This document shows positions 23,772 to 36,000 of a stretch of 64,000 nt of DNA, one piece after another. A program made the translations under genes and the position numbers. The stretch spans positions 1-64,000 of the forward strand of contig JANSLP010000126.1 of NCBI GenBank assembly GCA_029298735.1, read 5' to 3'. Within the stretch, counting starts at the first letter, position 1, and every line of letters starts with the position of its first letter. This DNA comes from Ophiostoma sp. CBS 140.51. Lineage: Eukaryota; Ascomycota; Sordariomycetes; Ophiostomatales; Ophiostomataceae. The notes beneath the pieces are model-generated. The model was not told where the DNA came from. It made no database searches and saw only the letters and a list, made by a program, of their open reading frames with translations.

Positions 23772-26087
23772 GAGAGCATGGCCAGCAATGGCAGGAGACA
23801 AAAAAAGAAATGAGAAAGAACAGCACGTTTGGTTCTTATACTCTCAGGGGATGTCTCATGTTATTTATCTGTATTCTTTTTCAGCACTTTGTATATTCTT
23901 TGTTTTCTTTTTTGTTTCTCTGTATATTCGTACCAATGTACATTTTTCAGAAGGGGGCATGATGTTTCGCCCCCTGACACTATGTTTACTTTGTTTTTGT
24001 TGGTATGATCTGCGATACAATGTCCTACGGTCCACAGCACGGTGTGTGGGTGTATGGTGGTGCTCAAGGTAATGATGGAATGCGCCCCAAAGAGTGCGCC
24101 TTGAGTTTGCTGCCCACGTGCTCTCTCTTTTCTTATTTGTATTTTTTACATGGTTTCTGCCTACTGCCCGTCTTCTCACCTCAGAAAATGATCGACGGAC
24201 GTGGCGACCACCTACTTGATATGAGAAATGAAGCAAACAAAAATCATCAGCGGTTTGCAGTTGTCTGCGGACTTCTGGGCAGCTAGTTTCGTCTGCCTGG
24301 ACGCCTTTTTTCAACTATTACGCACGCTCACCCAACAATTGGGCATCAGTAGTTCTCGGAGTTGAAAAGAAAAAGTCCTGTCATGTTTTGTTTTCCCAGG
24401 GCGGGCATGGACCACTTCTTTTCTGGCCTTGTTGAGTTGATTTACCTCTTCCGTGTCGCCTACAACCCCTGGACACCCATCTGTTTATCTAGTCTACACT
24501 CCCTATGGCAAAAGTCCCGCCTCGCCTCGCCTCGTTTTTCTATACAGCCTATAGCCTTGTCTCCCTCTTCGCTCTCTCCTTTGCTTTGGCATATGCAACG
24601 GTACTCAACACAGAGAAATGTCAGTTTTTAACTGTCCTTTGGTTCATTTCCTTTTGTCGTAGTCGTGATTAGACGAGTCAGCCAACTGGTCTCTTCCATG
24701 CGGCCTGATCGAACAGTGATTGGCCTCCATAGACCAAGCCCAGCATGCCAAAGTCGAAAACGCAACATGGTTTTGCGAGGCCACACTTCTGTACCCGCCT
24801 GTCTGAACATTGAGGCGTGGGTGCCTGTGGCAATGGGCCTCTGCATCGCGTGGAACCCCACTCCACTGAAGGGATGGCTTGGGTTTACCTGGATCACTCT
24901 TGTTCGACACGCACACACACCAGTGCATTGCTGTCTGGGACCCCTCCTAGAAGATGCTAGGGAATCGCACTTGGCACATACACGCAACCACAACAGTGGG
25001 CTGCCTCTCAGGAGCCCGCAATGACCCCGATCTCATCTCTTCAAAACGAGCCTATGGCTATCGTCACTTCCGACATCATTTCAAAATTTCTCTCTTGCTC
25101 TTTCTTTGGTCCCTCTTCGTAAACCAACGGTTTTACGTTTCTCTGCCAGCCTTTCAAGGCCCAAACTGCTGTCTGCTTGCCCGAGGACGCCAGGTTGATA
25201 CCAGAGGCTGAGGGGATACATGATGTGTGTCTTGGTCATGTTGTCTCATTTTGTAGCCCCAACTATTCTCTCAGCCTTGCGAACACGAGGTTGCGTTGCA
25301 GGGTGAAGGGGGAAGCTGGAGGAGCTTTGAGAAGGGGTAAAGAGAGGCAGGGAAGCAAGAAGTAGAAAAAATAAAAGTGAGGGGGGAGGAATTGAAAATT
25401 GAAAAGAAGAAAATTGAAAGAAGAAAAGAAGACAAGAAGAAAAGAAGAAAAAGGGGAAAAGTGTCCAGCCTTTTCCTTTTGCTGTCAGTGATTGGCGGGA
25501 CAAGACAGGCCTCCCCTGTCAACGGCGAACGGTTGGGCAGCCAGGCTTTATTCAACACAGGGTTAAACAGTGGACAAGGCCTGACTGGAGGATGCTTGCC
25601 GATCATAAACCACTCTTATTTGCAATGTTAAGATTTTTTCTTCATGAAGGAAACGCAGTTTCAATACTCCAATACTCCATTCCGAGTCGGCTATCTCTTT
25701 CAACAATTGCTCTTTGTTTCCTTCATTTCACTCTGAGCTCCAAAAATCAAACATGACGCCTAGTTACAAGGCGACAGCGCTTACCACCCCCTCTCCCCCC
25801 CTCCCATCAAAAAAGTCTCTCTGACTGCCAACATTATGTCGTAAATAAAATCGTCTCTTGCAGTGCGTGTTAAGAGGTTGTTAGTGGGGCGAACGGCAGA
25901 TGACGTTAGTTTGCCCACTGAAAGGGTAAGAGCGGGTCTCCCCAGCGCATCTTTTGAGGAAGTGGGTCGTTAGGGGCGGCCCATGCCATTTAAATTTCGA
26001 TTTTTAGGGGTCTTTCCCTGACTGTCCGTAGCAGCAAAAGCCAGTTCCAACATCAAACAAACATCAAACCACACTCGTCAAGACAGA
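23772..26087. other. Spacer with no supported gene
   Basis: It includes the 3' region of the LRR gene, a purine tract at 25376-25458, C-runs near 25785-25803 and a CA-rich leader (repeated CATCAAAC) ahead of the ATG at 26088. Open frames of up to 149 codons on either strand look accidental. Confidence 0.6.
25376..25458. repeat. GAA/AGAA polypurine tract
   Basis: The + strand here is nearly all A and G, built from irregular GAAAAGAAGA-type units with rare T and C. It is low-complexity DNA. Long polypurine tracts can form triplex (H-) DNA, but no role is evident. Confidence 0.85.
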
Positions 26088-27424
26088 ATGCCACACCACA
26101 ACGCCCGCCCGCCAGGGCCACAACACCAAAACCACAACCAGTGCCGCAACAACAGAAGAAGGCGGGCACGGCGCCAAAGATACCGTGTGGTTCAGCAGGC
26201 ACAGCCGCCGAGACCCCCTCCACCATCTAGCCCTTCGCCGCCGCCCTGGAGCTTGAGCTACGTTGATGTTGATGAGGATTTCGACAACTTCCCGTATCTT
26301 GACCTCGAAGAGGCATTCGAGCCATGGTGGCGTGCGGTCAGGACATACCTGCACTGCAACCCGTTTCTTCGTTACGCAGACCTGGATACGTCCAACATGA
26401 CGTACGATGAAGCAAAGATGGAAATTTGTGGCATCCCGCCGCAAGACACCTCTGGCCCGCAGCCTCCCTACCCACCTGAGTGAAAGGGCCCTGACTATGA
26501 GTCGGATCGGAGAGAGGCTAGAGACAAGTTTCACCGTTGGCACAACCTTCAAATGGTGTACTTGGAGAGCCGGATGATATTTAACCAGCGAGAAGAACTG
26601 TTTCACGATGCGAACTACAAGCTTACGCTTCTCCTACATTTCACTGTCCGTTACCACTTTCGTTACGAGCCAGAAGACAATAATAAGGTCAAACTGTCAA
26701 AGCTTGTTCAACAATTCAGGGATGGGTACCAACCAGGCTTTCATGACACCAACTACCAGTTCCCAGAGGTCAAGTCCAAATTTGACATGTATTCCCTACA
26801 CGTGCTCCATTCTCCAAGAGATTTTCAACCCTGGTGGCGATCTTTAAGATTTTGTTTATCAAATGAGCGGCATTGGAGATTTCTCGACCCCGAGAGATCG
26901 ACCCTCACTGAAGACGAAGCGCGGCAATCTTTCGTCAGTGAATCGGTGCCAATGGGCTTTCCCGAGGAGGAGCCACCCTGCCCTTACCCTGGAGGCAGGC
27001 CTGAAGAAGAAGACTATCCCTGGAATAGTCTTAGTTCTGACAAAGATAGCAGCCATTACTTCGCCTACGCTTGCATTTACCATAAAAGAGACAGCAACAC
27101 TTACGTAAGATGTCCGGGTCCGAGATTAATAAATACGACCGCCTCTCGCCTTGACTACGACACTTGGTTGAGGAAAAGATACCTTTGGGTTATGCGCAGG
27201 GATATTTACACGGATGCATTGGGGAAGTTTGAAAAGGCCCGTCTAATGCACACATGTGTTTTTGCACAAGCATTGGACCAAACGTCCTCATTTTGTTTGA
27301 GCCAGAGGATCCTCTCAAGGTGAAAATCGCAAAGCTCATCAACCATTTCAAGCGCGTTCCTGAAAGGTTGCCCCTGTTGACATGGGGCGGTGAACAGGAA
27401 CGGGGCCAAGCAGAGGGACAATAA
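26088..27424 (+). pseudogene. Broken gene for an internally duplicated Trp-rich protein
   Basis: I do not recognise the family. From ATG 26088 the frame encodes an Arg-rich start (RRRRARRQRYR) and a first unit with FEPWWRAVRTYL, then meets TGA at 26481-26483. The same frame reopens at once and runs to 27321, through KVKLSKLVQQF and a second unit with FQPWWRSLRFCL. The second copy of the EPED..KVK-KL motif (FEPEDPLKVKIAKLINHF) is found only in another frame, open from 27233 to a TAA at 27422-27424, so a frameshift lies between 27233 and 27321. The two units of roughly 200 residues align along their length, which shows an ancient internal duplication. The Trp-rich helical unit and basic head recall retrotransposon Gag, but no zinc knuckle, protease or polymerase follows. 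A 42-nt intron (26480-26521) could remove the TGA in frame, yet its branch site would be too close to the donor. Confidence 0.7.
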
Positions 27425-28328
27425 CCAGTGCAGAGGGGGGCAGCAGAGATGTGCACAAAATAGGGCAATAATCAAACCAATAGTCAGTGGACAATGGAGG
27501 CAGTTGTTTTAGTGATGAGTCCATAGCTTGTACGTGAGTCTGCTGCTCCCAAATATGAAGCTTCCTCGAATGGTCTCTTCGTCCCAACGTATAAAGCTAC
27601 CGTGCAGAAGACAGCTGAGGACAAACCTAGTTCTGCACGTTGATGCTCAGAAAGCCCTGATTGCGATTATGTACGTTCTAGAAGAAGTAAAATTTCCCCC
27701 CAGATCGCGTAGAGTGTCTGCAAGGGCAAGGAGATAAAATAAATGTTGGAACCGTTAGCGTTGGCAGGTCTTGGGTTGTAAAAGTACAGTGCATGTTGTA
27801 CATAAACCCACGTATGGAGGCAATGGGAGTTAATTCTCGTATTTCCTTCTCTCACCGTTCCTTGCGGTTGTCCCTTTCATTCCTTTTTTTTTCCTGTCTG
27901 CAGCTAATCATTGTTTCACTTTTTGTCGCCTATTTTCCCCTTACCGTCGAGCTGCACGAAAAACAGTAGTCAGACGTACGCCTTCATGTTCGAAGTCAAG
28001 GAGTGGAGTGGAGAATATTGAGCACCGGACCACAAAATGAGATTACCGGTTCCTCTGTCTGTGCCTTGCTTGCTTTCTTTCTTTTGGACCGTATTACCCT
28101 TATCACGGCTCGTATGGTATGCCGTGCTTGCTGTGGGTGTGAAAAGTAAAATAAGGGCAGATGATGAGAAGGAAAGGATAGGGTGGGGAAAGAAAAAAGA
28201 CAAAAAAGAGAAAGAGAAAGTAGGGTAAAGGCAAGAGATGAAAGAGAAAAGGAAGGCGACGTCACATGGCTTTGAACAATTGCTGCTGAGAAGAAAAATA
28301 CGTTTTCTAATATTGATATTTCCAACAG

Positions 28329-28542
28329 GGTGTGGGGCGTATTTTTAGATGCAAATGTTGACGTGCTCAATCTTTCAAGAATGTACTGCCGGTTCGTGGA
28401 GTGTCAATATGTCGTAACCAATGGAGCTTACAGGGGATCCCTGGATCCTGGACTTGAATTTTGCTCGGCGCACGATCAAGTCAGGCGTGCCATGGTACAT
28501 CTGACCGGGCGTAATGGACCGGAATTGTCGTTATCTCGATGA
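28329..28542 (+). CDS. Possible orphan exon with a Cys/His cluster
   Basis: A TTCTAATATT branch-like sequence and CCAACAG acceptor precede an open frame to the TGA at 28540-28542. The frame reads about 70 residues with the spacing Cys-x4-Cys-x19-Cys-x2-His (MYCRFVECQ ... FCSAHD). That pattern resembles small zinc-binding clusters (CxxxxC...C..H) in many fungal proteins. No upstream exon or start could be connected, so this may be a gene remnant or chance. Confidence 0.2.
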
Positions 28543-31379
28543 CAGACAACATCAAACAACAGCTTCTTACAGCACTTTTAGATATATCGTACCTTACGGA
28601 GTACCTTAATGCAGCATTACCTATTGACGCCTAGATCAGCTGGCTTCATAGCCTCGATTATCGTAGCTTTTTCATGTCGTGCATCTCCCCTGTGTTGTTT
28701 TCTTTGTCCGCCCGCCTGTTGTCTTCTTCCTGGAGGTTGCTTGAGACAAACTATTTGTTGAAGATACATATGACAATGCGATAGTGCTCGGTATATTCCC
28801 GGTTTGACACGTTCAGCGCGTAAGGACCGGGTGAAACACAACCTTCAGGGCGTGGAAGCTGTAAAGGAGAAGAGTACGGCGATTAAGTAAAATGGTGGAC
28901 GACAAAAGACGATTTTGTCGGAAATAAAAAAGGGTGTGACTGAAAAGGTTGAAGAAAATGCTAAGCCCTGAAACAAAATCAGGCCCTGCCTACATCATAT
29001 GATATACGAGAGAATGAAGGCACACGGCCAGAGAGGAGGGAGAAGCTGAACGAGTCCTATGAGAGGGGAATGCAGGCCGCAATAGAGGTCGCATGGTAGA
29101 CCACACCGTATGTAGGCATAATTCAGTTGCTCTTTCCCCACCTTCCGAGTCTTCTGTCTGTTGGTCGCTCCATCTCTCAGTTGTTTTGTTTCATCTTGTC
29201 TCGTTCTCGCCCACCAGTCTGCTCTTGGCTGTTTTTCACAGACAAAAAATACCTCATAAGGATGAGTCGAAAGTAAGAAATACAGAAGGCCGGTGCTACA
29301 CACAACACACGCGCATACATTAATGATGTATGAGGGAGGCGCCCAAATGGACCACGCTTCTTGTTAAGAGAAAAAACACGGCGATGATCGCACAGACTAG
29401 CCTGAATGCGTTCTGCAAAAATGCCATCTTTTTTTTGCCCGGTGAAAGCCAAATATCATTTTTCTTTTCAAAATATTGGCCCCTGGACCGACGACCTTTG
29501 CTTTCCTCGTTCTTAATGTTTTTGTCGACCACATATGTGACTTTTCCTCTTATCATCATCCCTTTTTCCGTTTCCTATTTTTCTGCTTCTTCCCCTCCAA
29601 GTCCATCTCCTCAGCTGAAAAAGTTTCATACTACCTCGCAGCCGTGGCTACCCTAAAATACCTAAAATTGTTCTCTCTTGGGGCCTTTTCTCTAAAATGC
29701 TACCACGACCATACATGCGGTTTACCCAACGAACCTGGTCAGACAGTGCCAAATCCCGCGAGCTGAAATGGCGAAGCGAGCTGCAGGGTAAGAAGCAATC
29801 GATCTTCCAAAATATGCTCTTCCCATCCAAGGAGGATCTATGCTGTGAATATGGCAACAGCAACGGGCTGAGACGTAAACATGGAGCAGAGCCCAAATGG
29901 TGGGTTGGATGGGGTGGGAGATAAACCGCCTGCGACGTAACCGTTCGTTCTTTTCTTTGCTCAAAAGTCTAGACCCGATCTCCCTAAGCCAGGAGGAAAA
30001 GCATATGAATTTCTGCATCCCCCAACTTCTTCAATTTCGCTTTCTCTTTTCTCAATGACGCCCCATATCGCCCTGTGTCATTTCTGGCTCCTTCGAACAC
30101 CTGGAAGGCTACTGTTTTGTCCCCAAAAGCGGTTCGCACCATAAAAAATACACTGCTGCCCGCTCCCCAACACGCCCTGAGTACAGTCCCATACCCTCCT
30201 CGACGCCTTTTTGCTTCCTTTCTTTGTTCTTTGTTTTTCATCCTTGCACTGCCTAAACAACAATGGGGCGAGCGACTTGGTCCACTGTTGACGTCAGGGG
30301 CACTCCCTTCCCCTCCATGGCCACAGCAACTCATTCAACCCCCTCATTGTACTCAGCATGCTCTGTTCCGACCTGCTAGCAGCACATTGTTGCCACCAAG
30401 AAGATGTCCCGATTTGCATCTGTCCGGCTCAAGCTCCGCCTCGTCCAACAGGAGCCTTCCCAACCACTCAACAGGCAACGCCCTCGAGCACCAGCACAAG
30501 CTGGAGGTGAAATGTTGGACCATCTCGGTCTTCGTGGATAGTTACCACCTCCGTATCGTGGGCATCTGCATTTTGAGCCGCCCAGCAAACAACCTTGCCA
30601 CAGCCACGACTACCGTCAGCCTTTCTGCTTGATGCCTCCCTTTTCTTCTACTTTCACGGTACCTCTATCCAAATTCTTCGGCAGGTATCGGTCGGAAACC
30701 CACTTCAAGGCCAACTCACCCAATCCTAACGAAGTCTGCGATGAACAACCTTGTCGACATGCCGTGATGGTCACAAGCCCCGCCCCTTGGTCCTGATGTT
30801 CTCCTTCCTCTTGGCCCACTCCGGCCCACTCTATCACTGTATGGCCCTCGGACGGAGCACGCCCCATTCCAACACCACCATCGTTGCCTCTTCCCTCGCT
30901 CTGCCGCTTTGATTGCTGACTTTTTTCTTGTGCCTGCAGGTACTAGCTCATACACACCCCGAATCTTTCAAGCATTAGCTCGTCTCCAAACTTAAACGAT
31001 CGAAGACCTATCAGTCTCGAGGCGAGCTTTCACCGTCGTTCTCCCATGCTCCACCTTACCACTTGCTATTCCGACGCCGCCAGGCAGCAAGCGCCTTCAA
31101 CCTTCTCGCAGACGGACACACAATGGTTGGAGAGAAACGACGAGGATCTTCATGCACGGGCACAAGGCACAGATGCGTCGTTGGGGCGGTGGCCGCCTTA
31201 TGCTGTCCGCCTAGCATTGTTCCCAACGAGAAGTGTTGCCCCTTTTTTGAACGATGACTCCTAATGCCCTCTCTGCCGTACTTAAAGTCGAACTCGCGCC
31301 CTCTCCAATCTTTCTTATTGTTTCCTTTTTCTCTCCCTTTTCCTCCATCCAACACCAGAGCCCACGTACCATCTCGGTA

Positions 31380-31781
31380 GTACACATCATCAACAATCAC
31401 TCACACACAATCTTGCCAAAGCACACACTTGCTTAGCATATCAGCAAGTAAGTACAAGCCTTGATATGTCCCTTGACTCTTCAGGTTGTTGCGTCACCAT
31501 CACAATCCATTCCGACACCCACCGATGCCATCTAAGACGACGTGTCGAGAGACGGGCATGCATCTTCCATGTCCCGTCCACCTGGATGGACACCCGCTTG
31601 GGTCGTCGGCGATGCTTCTTTGCTTGGGGGTCTCCATCGTCATGACATACCATGATGGCATCAGAGCATCTTGCTCAAAACCTCTATTCTTGAGTTTGAT
31701 ATGGAGAGAAGACACCGACGCTAACATCAGTTGGAATCCAAAATAGACCAAATACCGCGGTCGTACGCATTCGCAGACGGA
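31380..31781 (+). promoter_or_regulatory. Probable 5' leader with a candidate 5' UTR intron
   Basis: The leader is CA-rich (CATCATCAACAATCACTC...) up to a perfect GTAAGT donor at 31448-31453. A CTAAC branch site lies at 31721-31725, and candidate acceptors are the AG at 31730 (too close to the branch) and CAG ending at 31776, six bases before the ATG at 31782. An intron of about 330 nt in the 5' untranslated region is therefore plausible. The acceptor choice is not certain. Confidence 0.4.
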
Positions 31782-33084
31782 ATGTCGAAGAAAAATACGC
31801 CGAGTCTGTCATCCGGCGGTTCAGGCTCAAGCCGCAACACCGCCCCTTCCACGGCCCCTTCGTTGGGTCCGGAAGAGAATCTGCAGGACCATGCTACCTT
31901 GCAGCATCTCCAACAATTTCCAAGCCTCACTTCCGACGCATTGGACCAGGAACAGATAAATATCGCCGCCATGCACTTGGCACATACCGATCAGAACCCA
32001 GACCCCCAATGCGGTCTTTGCCTTATCGAATACAACGAGTCGGCCTTTTACAAGCCGTAAGTCTCCTCTACATTTAATTAGACATCTTCCCTTTCTTCAA
32101 GTGGGCTAGGGTGGGTTGGGATGGACGGGAGAGCAGGTGATAGAATCATCAGGGGATGATTGAGAAATAACTCCTCAATGAGGGATGCAAGAATCATGTG
32201 CTCGATGCTCGACCAAAGGAACTCATACAACTTACCTTCCTTGTCAACTTCTTTGACAAACTTATGGACAGAAACTATGGACTCAAGTTAGCTAACAATT
32301 TTTTTTGGATTACAGTTTCAGAACGGACAAGCACGGACGTACTGAACAGAACTCCAAAGTCACCGGGAAAAAGCCATCCAAGTCTCAAAAGCCTCGTCGC
32401 CAAGAATCAGATGGCGACATAAATCTCGGTTCTGCTCACGATGTCGACGACTACCCAAATGCCCTTCACGATGAGCTCTTGCGAGTGGGCCACTATCGTG
32501 AAGGAGAGCGATGGTCGGCTTTCTGTGCCGTCGGTACCAACTTTTCGGTAGATCGGCGTAGTCAACTGGGACAGCTGCCACCGCGCCTACTTTCCAGCCA
32601 CGTTCTCAGCGACCATGCAGAGTCCCATCATTTGTCGTCCGGCTCCGTTCCCCACTCGGCCGGTCACAGTGCGCCCACCGGACACCAAACATCCGGCCCT
32701 GAGATGTATCCTGGCCATGAGACGTCCTCTGGCCATGAAATGTCCTCTGGTCACGACATTCCATATGGCCATGAGATGGCGTCTGGTTATGAGATGACGT
32801 CTGGCTATGAGATGACGTCTGGCTATGAGATGACGTCTGGCTATGAGATGACGTCTGGCCCGGAACTGTCTGGCCATCAGCTGTCTGGCCATCAGCTGTC
32901 TGGCGACGAGCAGTCTGCTACCGGAGTGTATGATGACTGGCCATCCCACCAAGAGGCTTCCGGCCTTCATTCATCTGGCCATCACACAGCCGGACATCAT
33001 CAGCCCAGAAACAGCTCATCAAAGCGTCATCCATCTGGCCACCGTCGTTCAGGTCATCGGGCTGGGACCGGTCGTCGTTCATGA
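31782..33084 (+). CDS. Unrecognised hydrophilic protein with SGYEMT tandem repeats (347 aa)
   Basis: Exons 31782-32056 and 32316-33084 give 347 residues. The 259-nt intron has a GTAAGT donor, a GCTAAC branch site and a TTACAG acceptor, and joining it restores the frame across a proline codon. I do not recognise the family. Residues 1-35 are Ser/Gly-rich. Residues about 40-95 contain a more structured segment with PQCGLCLIEYNESAFYKPF, including a CxxC pair. A basic stretch (GKKPSKSQKPRRQ) follows, then a segment with ALHDELLRVGHYREGERW. Residues about 222-292 are tandem Ser-Gly-containing hexamers and pentamers (SGHEMS, SGYEMT four times, SGHQL twice). The tail is His/Ser-rich and basic, ending GHRAGTGRRS. 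There is no signal peptide or membrane segment. The start at 31782 is the first ATG after an in-frame stop. Function is unknown. Confidence 0.75.
32703..32915 (+). repeat. In-frame minisatellite (18-bp and 15-bp units)
   Basis: The core is four consecutive 18-bp units of the type TCTGGCTATGAGATGACG at about 32785-32860, the first with one T/C difference. Diverged units flank it on both sides, with a change to 15-bp units (TCTGGCCATCAGCTG) at the 3' end. All units keep the reading frame, so copy-number change would lengthen or shorten the protein without breaking it. Confidence 0.9.
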
Positions 33085-36000
33085 GGCTCTCTCCCGACCC
33101 ACACTTGCCACCACCATGTATTACACTAAACGCGGCTCGAGCCTAATTTAGCGGGCGACGGGACCGGCACTTGGCGTTTTTGTGGGGTAGATCGTTCAGT
33201 CCTTGAACACAGACCTGGTTCCTGGATCGGCACTGCCTCATGAAACGTCAATCTCCGTGACCTGACTAAGTTGGAAAACGTGGCAAATGAGGAAAACGAA
33301 GGGACCTTACCATTTCTCTACACCAGGCACGCCAGTTCGTCACTATTCTTTTTTCTTCTTGTGCGCTTTCTTTGAAGCTTTTTTCTTTTTCTTTTTTAAC
33401 CATTGCTTATTCTCTCTGCACCTTCTTGCATTTTCTCGTCATTTCCCCAGTTTTGATCTGTGTTTGATTCGATTCTCACTCCACTCCTGGCTGTATGGAG
33501 TTTGCAAAGACATCCGTGGGTACTCAAAGGCGTTGAGCATATTTCGTGTGCCTTTTCATCTTTGTTTACCGACGGGTTCGCCTGTCGTCAAAGTATGCTT
33601 GCAGCAATTTCTTTGCTGTAAGCATTGTATGGAGGAAAAGATGGATGTTGGAGAAAAAATGACAGTCTCGAGTTGTCCTTTTACAGAAACTTCATACATT
33701 TTCTCCGGCGGCAAAGATGGGGAGGGAGACTTGGGACATGGCGGTCTATTTGAATGAGCCATGCAATCGAGCTACCCCTCGTCAAAATTCCGCTCGAGAG
33801 GGATTTACAAGACATCTTTGCGTGGCTGATATCTGCAGGTAGCCTTCCTGCGTTCCAACCTTTAAGGGCATTGGCCGCTCTCCAGTCTTTTGCATTATCC
33901 TAACATTTAGTTTACCGTTTCATTTCTGTTGTTATCCCCCGGCATATCCTGGTGTCTTTAGTTAGTCCTCAAACTGTTTCATGCAAAAGAGAATAAGAAA
34001 AAAAATTGTCAAAAAAAAAAAAAGATAGAAGAGAAAACCCTTTTCGGTCCATCCTGCACCATTGTGGAGTAAGGAAAAGTGCACCGCCAAGAACTCTCTC
34101 CCATCTTGCCCATGATTTTCTTTTCCCTTTCTTACCTTTTACTTCTTACCATTTACTGTTTTCTTTTCTCAATTTCTGGCCCAAATTTTTAGATACTTAC
34201 AATCAAATACTTTGCTGGCTAATGTGTAGTTCTTTCCGATGAAACTCATTTCTCGCCGCGTGCAGTCGTTTGTTCTTTGATACAAATGCATCGATGCCCG
34301 AGAGCCCAATCTCGTCCGCTGCTGCACATGGACATATTATTGGCAGTCCTGCTTTTGTCTGCAGGAGGCTAGCCAATGGTGGAAAAAGCGAAAAAAAAAA
34401 GCGTTCCGGATAAGTGTCGGCTTCGGTAGAGGGTATGTGGGTGGAAGGATGAAAAGGGAGCAGAGTGAGTACCTTTTGTGATGATGTTTGGAAATTTCGA
34501 GAAGAATAAAAGGTAATATGCTCCGTCAGCATTCTCACCACCTTCTTTTTAACGGCTATTGTTGGCCGCCATTTTGTGCTTGCATTTGTTGGCTCCTTCG
34601 CAATCTTTGTGTCCGAGACTCCCTAGCAGCCCGGGGCGAGTGAGCGGGTATCCGAGTGGTCTCAATTGCCGGAGTTAGGATTTGAAGGGAGCTCGTAAAC
34701 TGATGACCGCTTCATCTCTGTGTGTGGCACAAAAGGCCCTTCGTTGCAGATTTGTTGAGCATTTCCTGGATATCCGTTGGATGTTCGTTCTCGTCTGACT
34801 TGCCACACAATAGCTGCGCCTAGTGTGATTTGTAGCTTTGTGTCTAGTTGAAAGAGATTCGTGTGGGTTACTTCGTCCAGGTGTCCTTTTTCATCCTTCC
34901 GTTCTGGGTTTCGCAGCATAGGTTCGTCTGTCCCTTTTTGCCGTGCATCTCATCGATACACTTTCGTGATTTTCTTCTCTTGGTTCGAGACCAGAGTGCC
35001 CATGAGAAAGTGATTTACCGCGACGAATTCCGTCGGAAGGCGCACCGCTTTGTTGTCGAAATGTAGTCCATAGGCTGCGTGATCTGTGTAACTGTCGGCC
35101 AGAATGTGATGTTTCTAAGCATGTCTGGTGATAGCGGGCGGGTAAGGGATGAGCCGAAAAGTGCCGAAAAGGTTTTGAAAAGGGAAGAATCGAAGGAGAG
35201 CGGGATGGGGGTAGGGAAGGAGCAAAGCATGAAAAATACATGACGGTCCAGAGGAAAGAAAAAAGAGAGAGAAAAGTAACAAGACATGAAGTGATCAAGA
35301 AGTTTTAGTCAGGAGAAAAAACCTGTTATCATGAGAGACGCCTGGAATCTCTTATGACATCAGGGCAAGGGTGCAAAAAGAACACACAGGAGGAAAGGCC
35401 TGTTTTACCAGACTTGTTTTCTGCTACCAATGCACGTACAACATGGATACGCCCCACTCTCCGGATCGAGCCGCCCGCTCCAGGGTGTGAGTACCTGAAT
35501 TGAACTTGGCTTGCCTGTATGGTTTTCATTATTTTTGAGCATGAGCAATGACGAAAAGAATAATAACAATGAAAGCCACAACGAAGCAAGATGGCACAAA
35601 AAGAAAAGTAAACAATTACCGTGCTGATATTATCACATTCGTAACTCTGCGTCTTCATGGGAGACAGAAATATTAGTCAAAAGGAAACAAAAAACCCCTA
35701 TCTGAGTCATTTTCTATGCCTGGCTGTTGGGGGTCTTGGTGAGGGAAATGAGTGGCCTTCGTGGCGGGAGTGTGGCGGAGCGGCAGAGGGCTCGAAAACT
35801 TCAACGCTTTCCGGCGCAGCCCTCTCGCCCAGGCCGAGAATCGGGCTCTCCGATAGTTACAGCCAGTACTGCAATTATGCCGTATGAAAGTAGGGGAAAG
35901 GAACGATAATAGAATACTTTCGAAGAAAACGGTGTGCCTCAGCTGCGACAATGACTGTTTTTAGCTGTACGGAGTAAGCTGAAAAGGTTCTTTCCGGCAA

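Larger units (their letters stand above)
27425..31781. other. Spacer between the broken gene and the repeat-protein gene
   Basis: No complete gene is supported. Contents are a possible orphan exon at 28329-28542 (listed separately), purine-rich DNA at 28140-28260, a TACGGAGTAC motif at 28595-28604, and C/T-rich blocks at 30010-30260 and 31280-31360. A 185-codon frame at 30075-30632 (+) has the composition of translated pyrimidine-rich spacer. Confidence 0.5.

Noticed and set aside
26480..26521. Possible 42-nt intron removing the TGA of the duplicated gene
   Set aside because: The branch-like CTGAC lies only about 11 bases from the donor, too close for splicing, and a separate frameshift would remain.
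34640..34700. TATCCGAGTGG resembling a tRNA D arm
   Set aside because: Departs from the A-box consensus and lacks a T arm.
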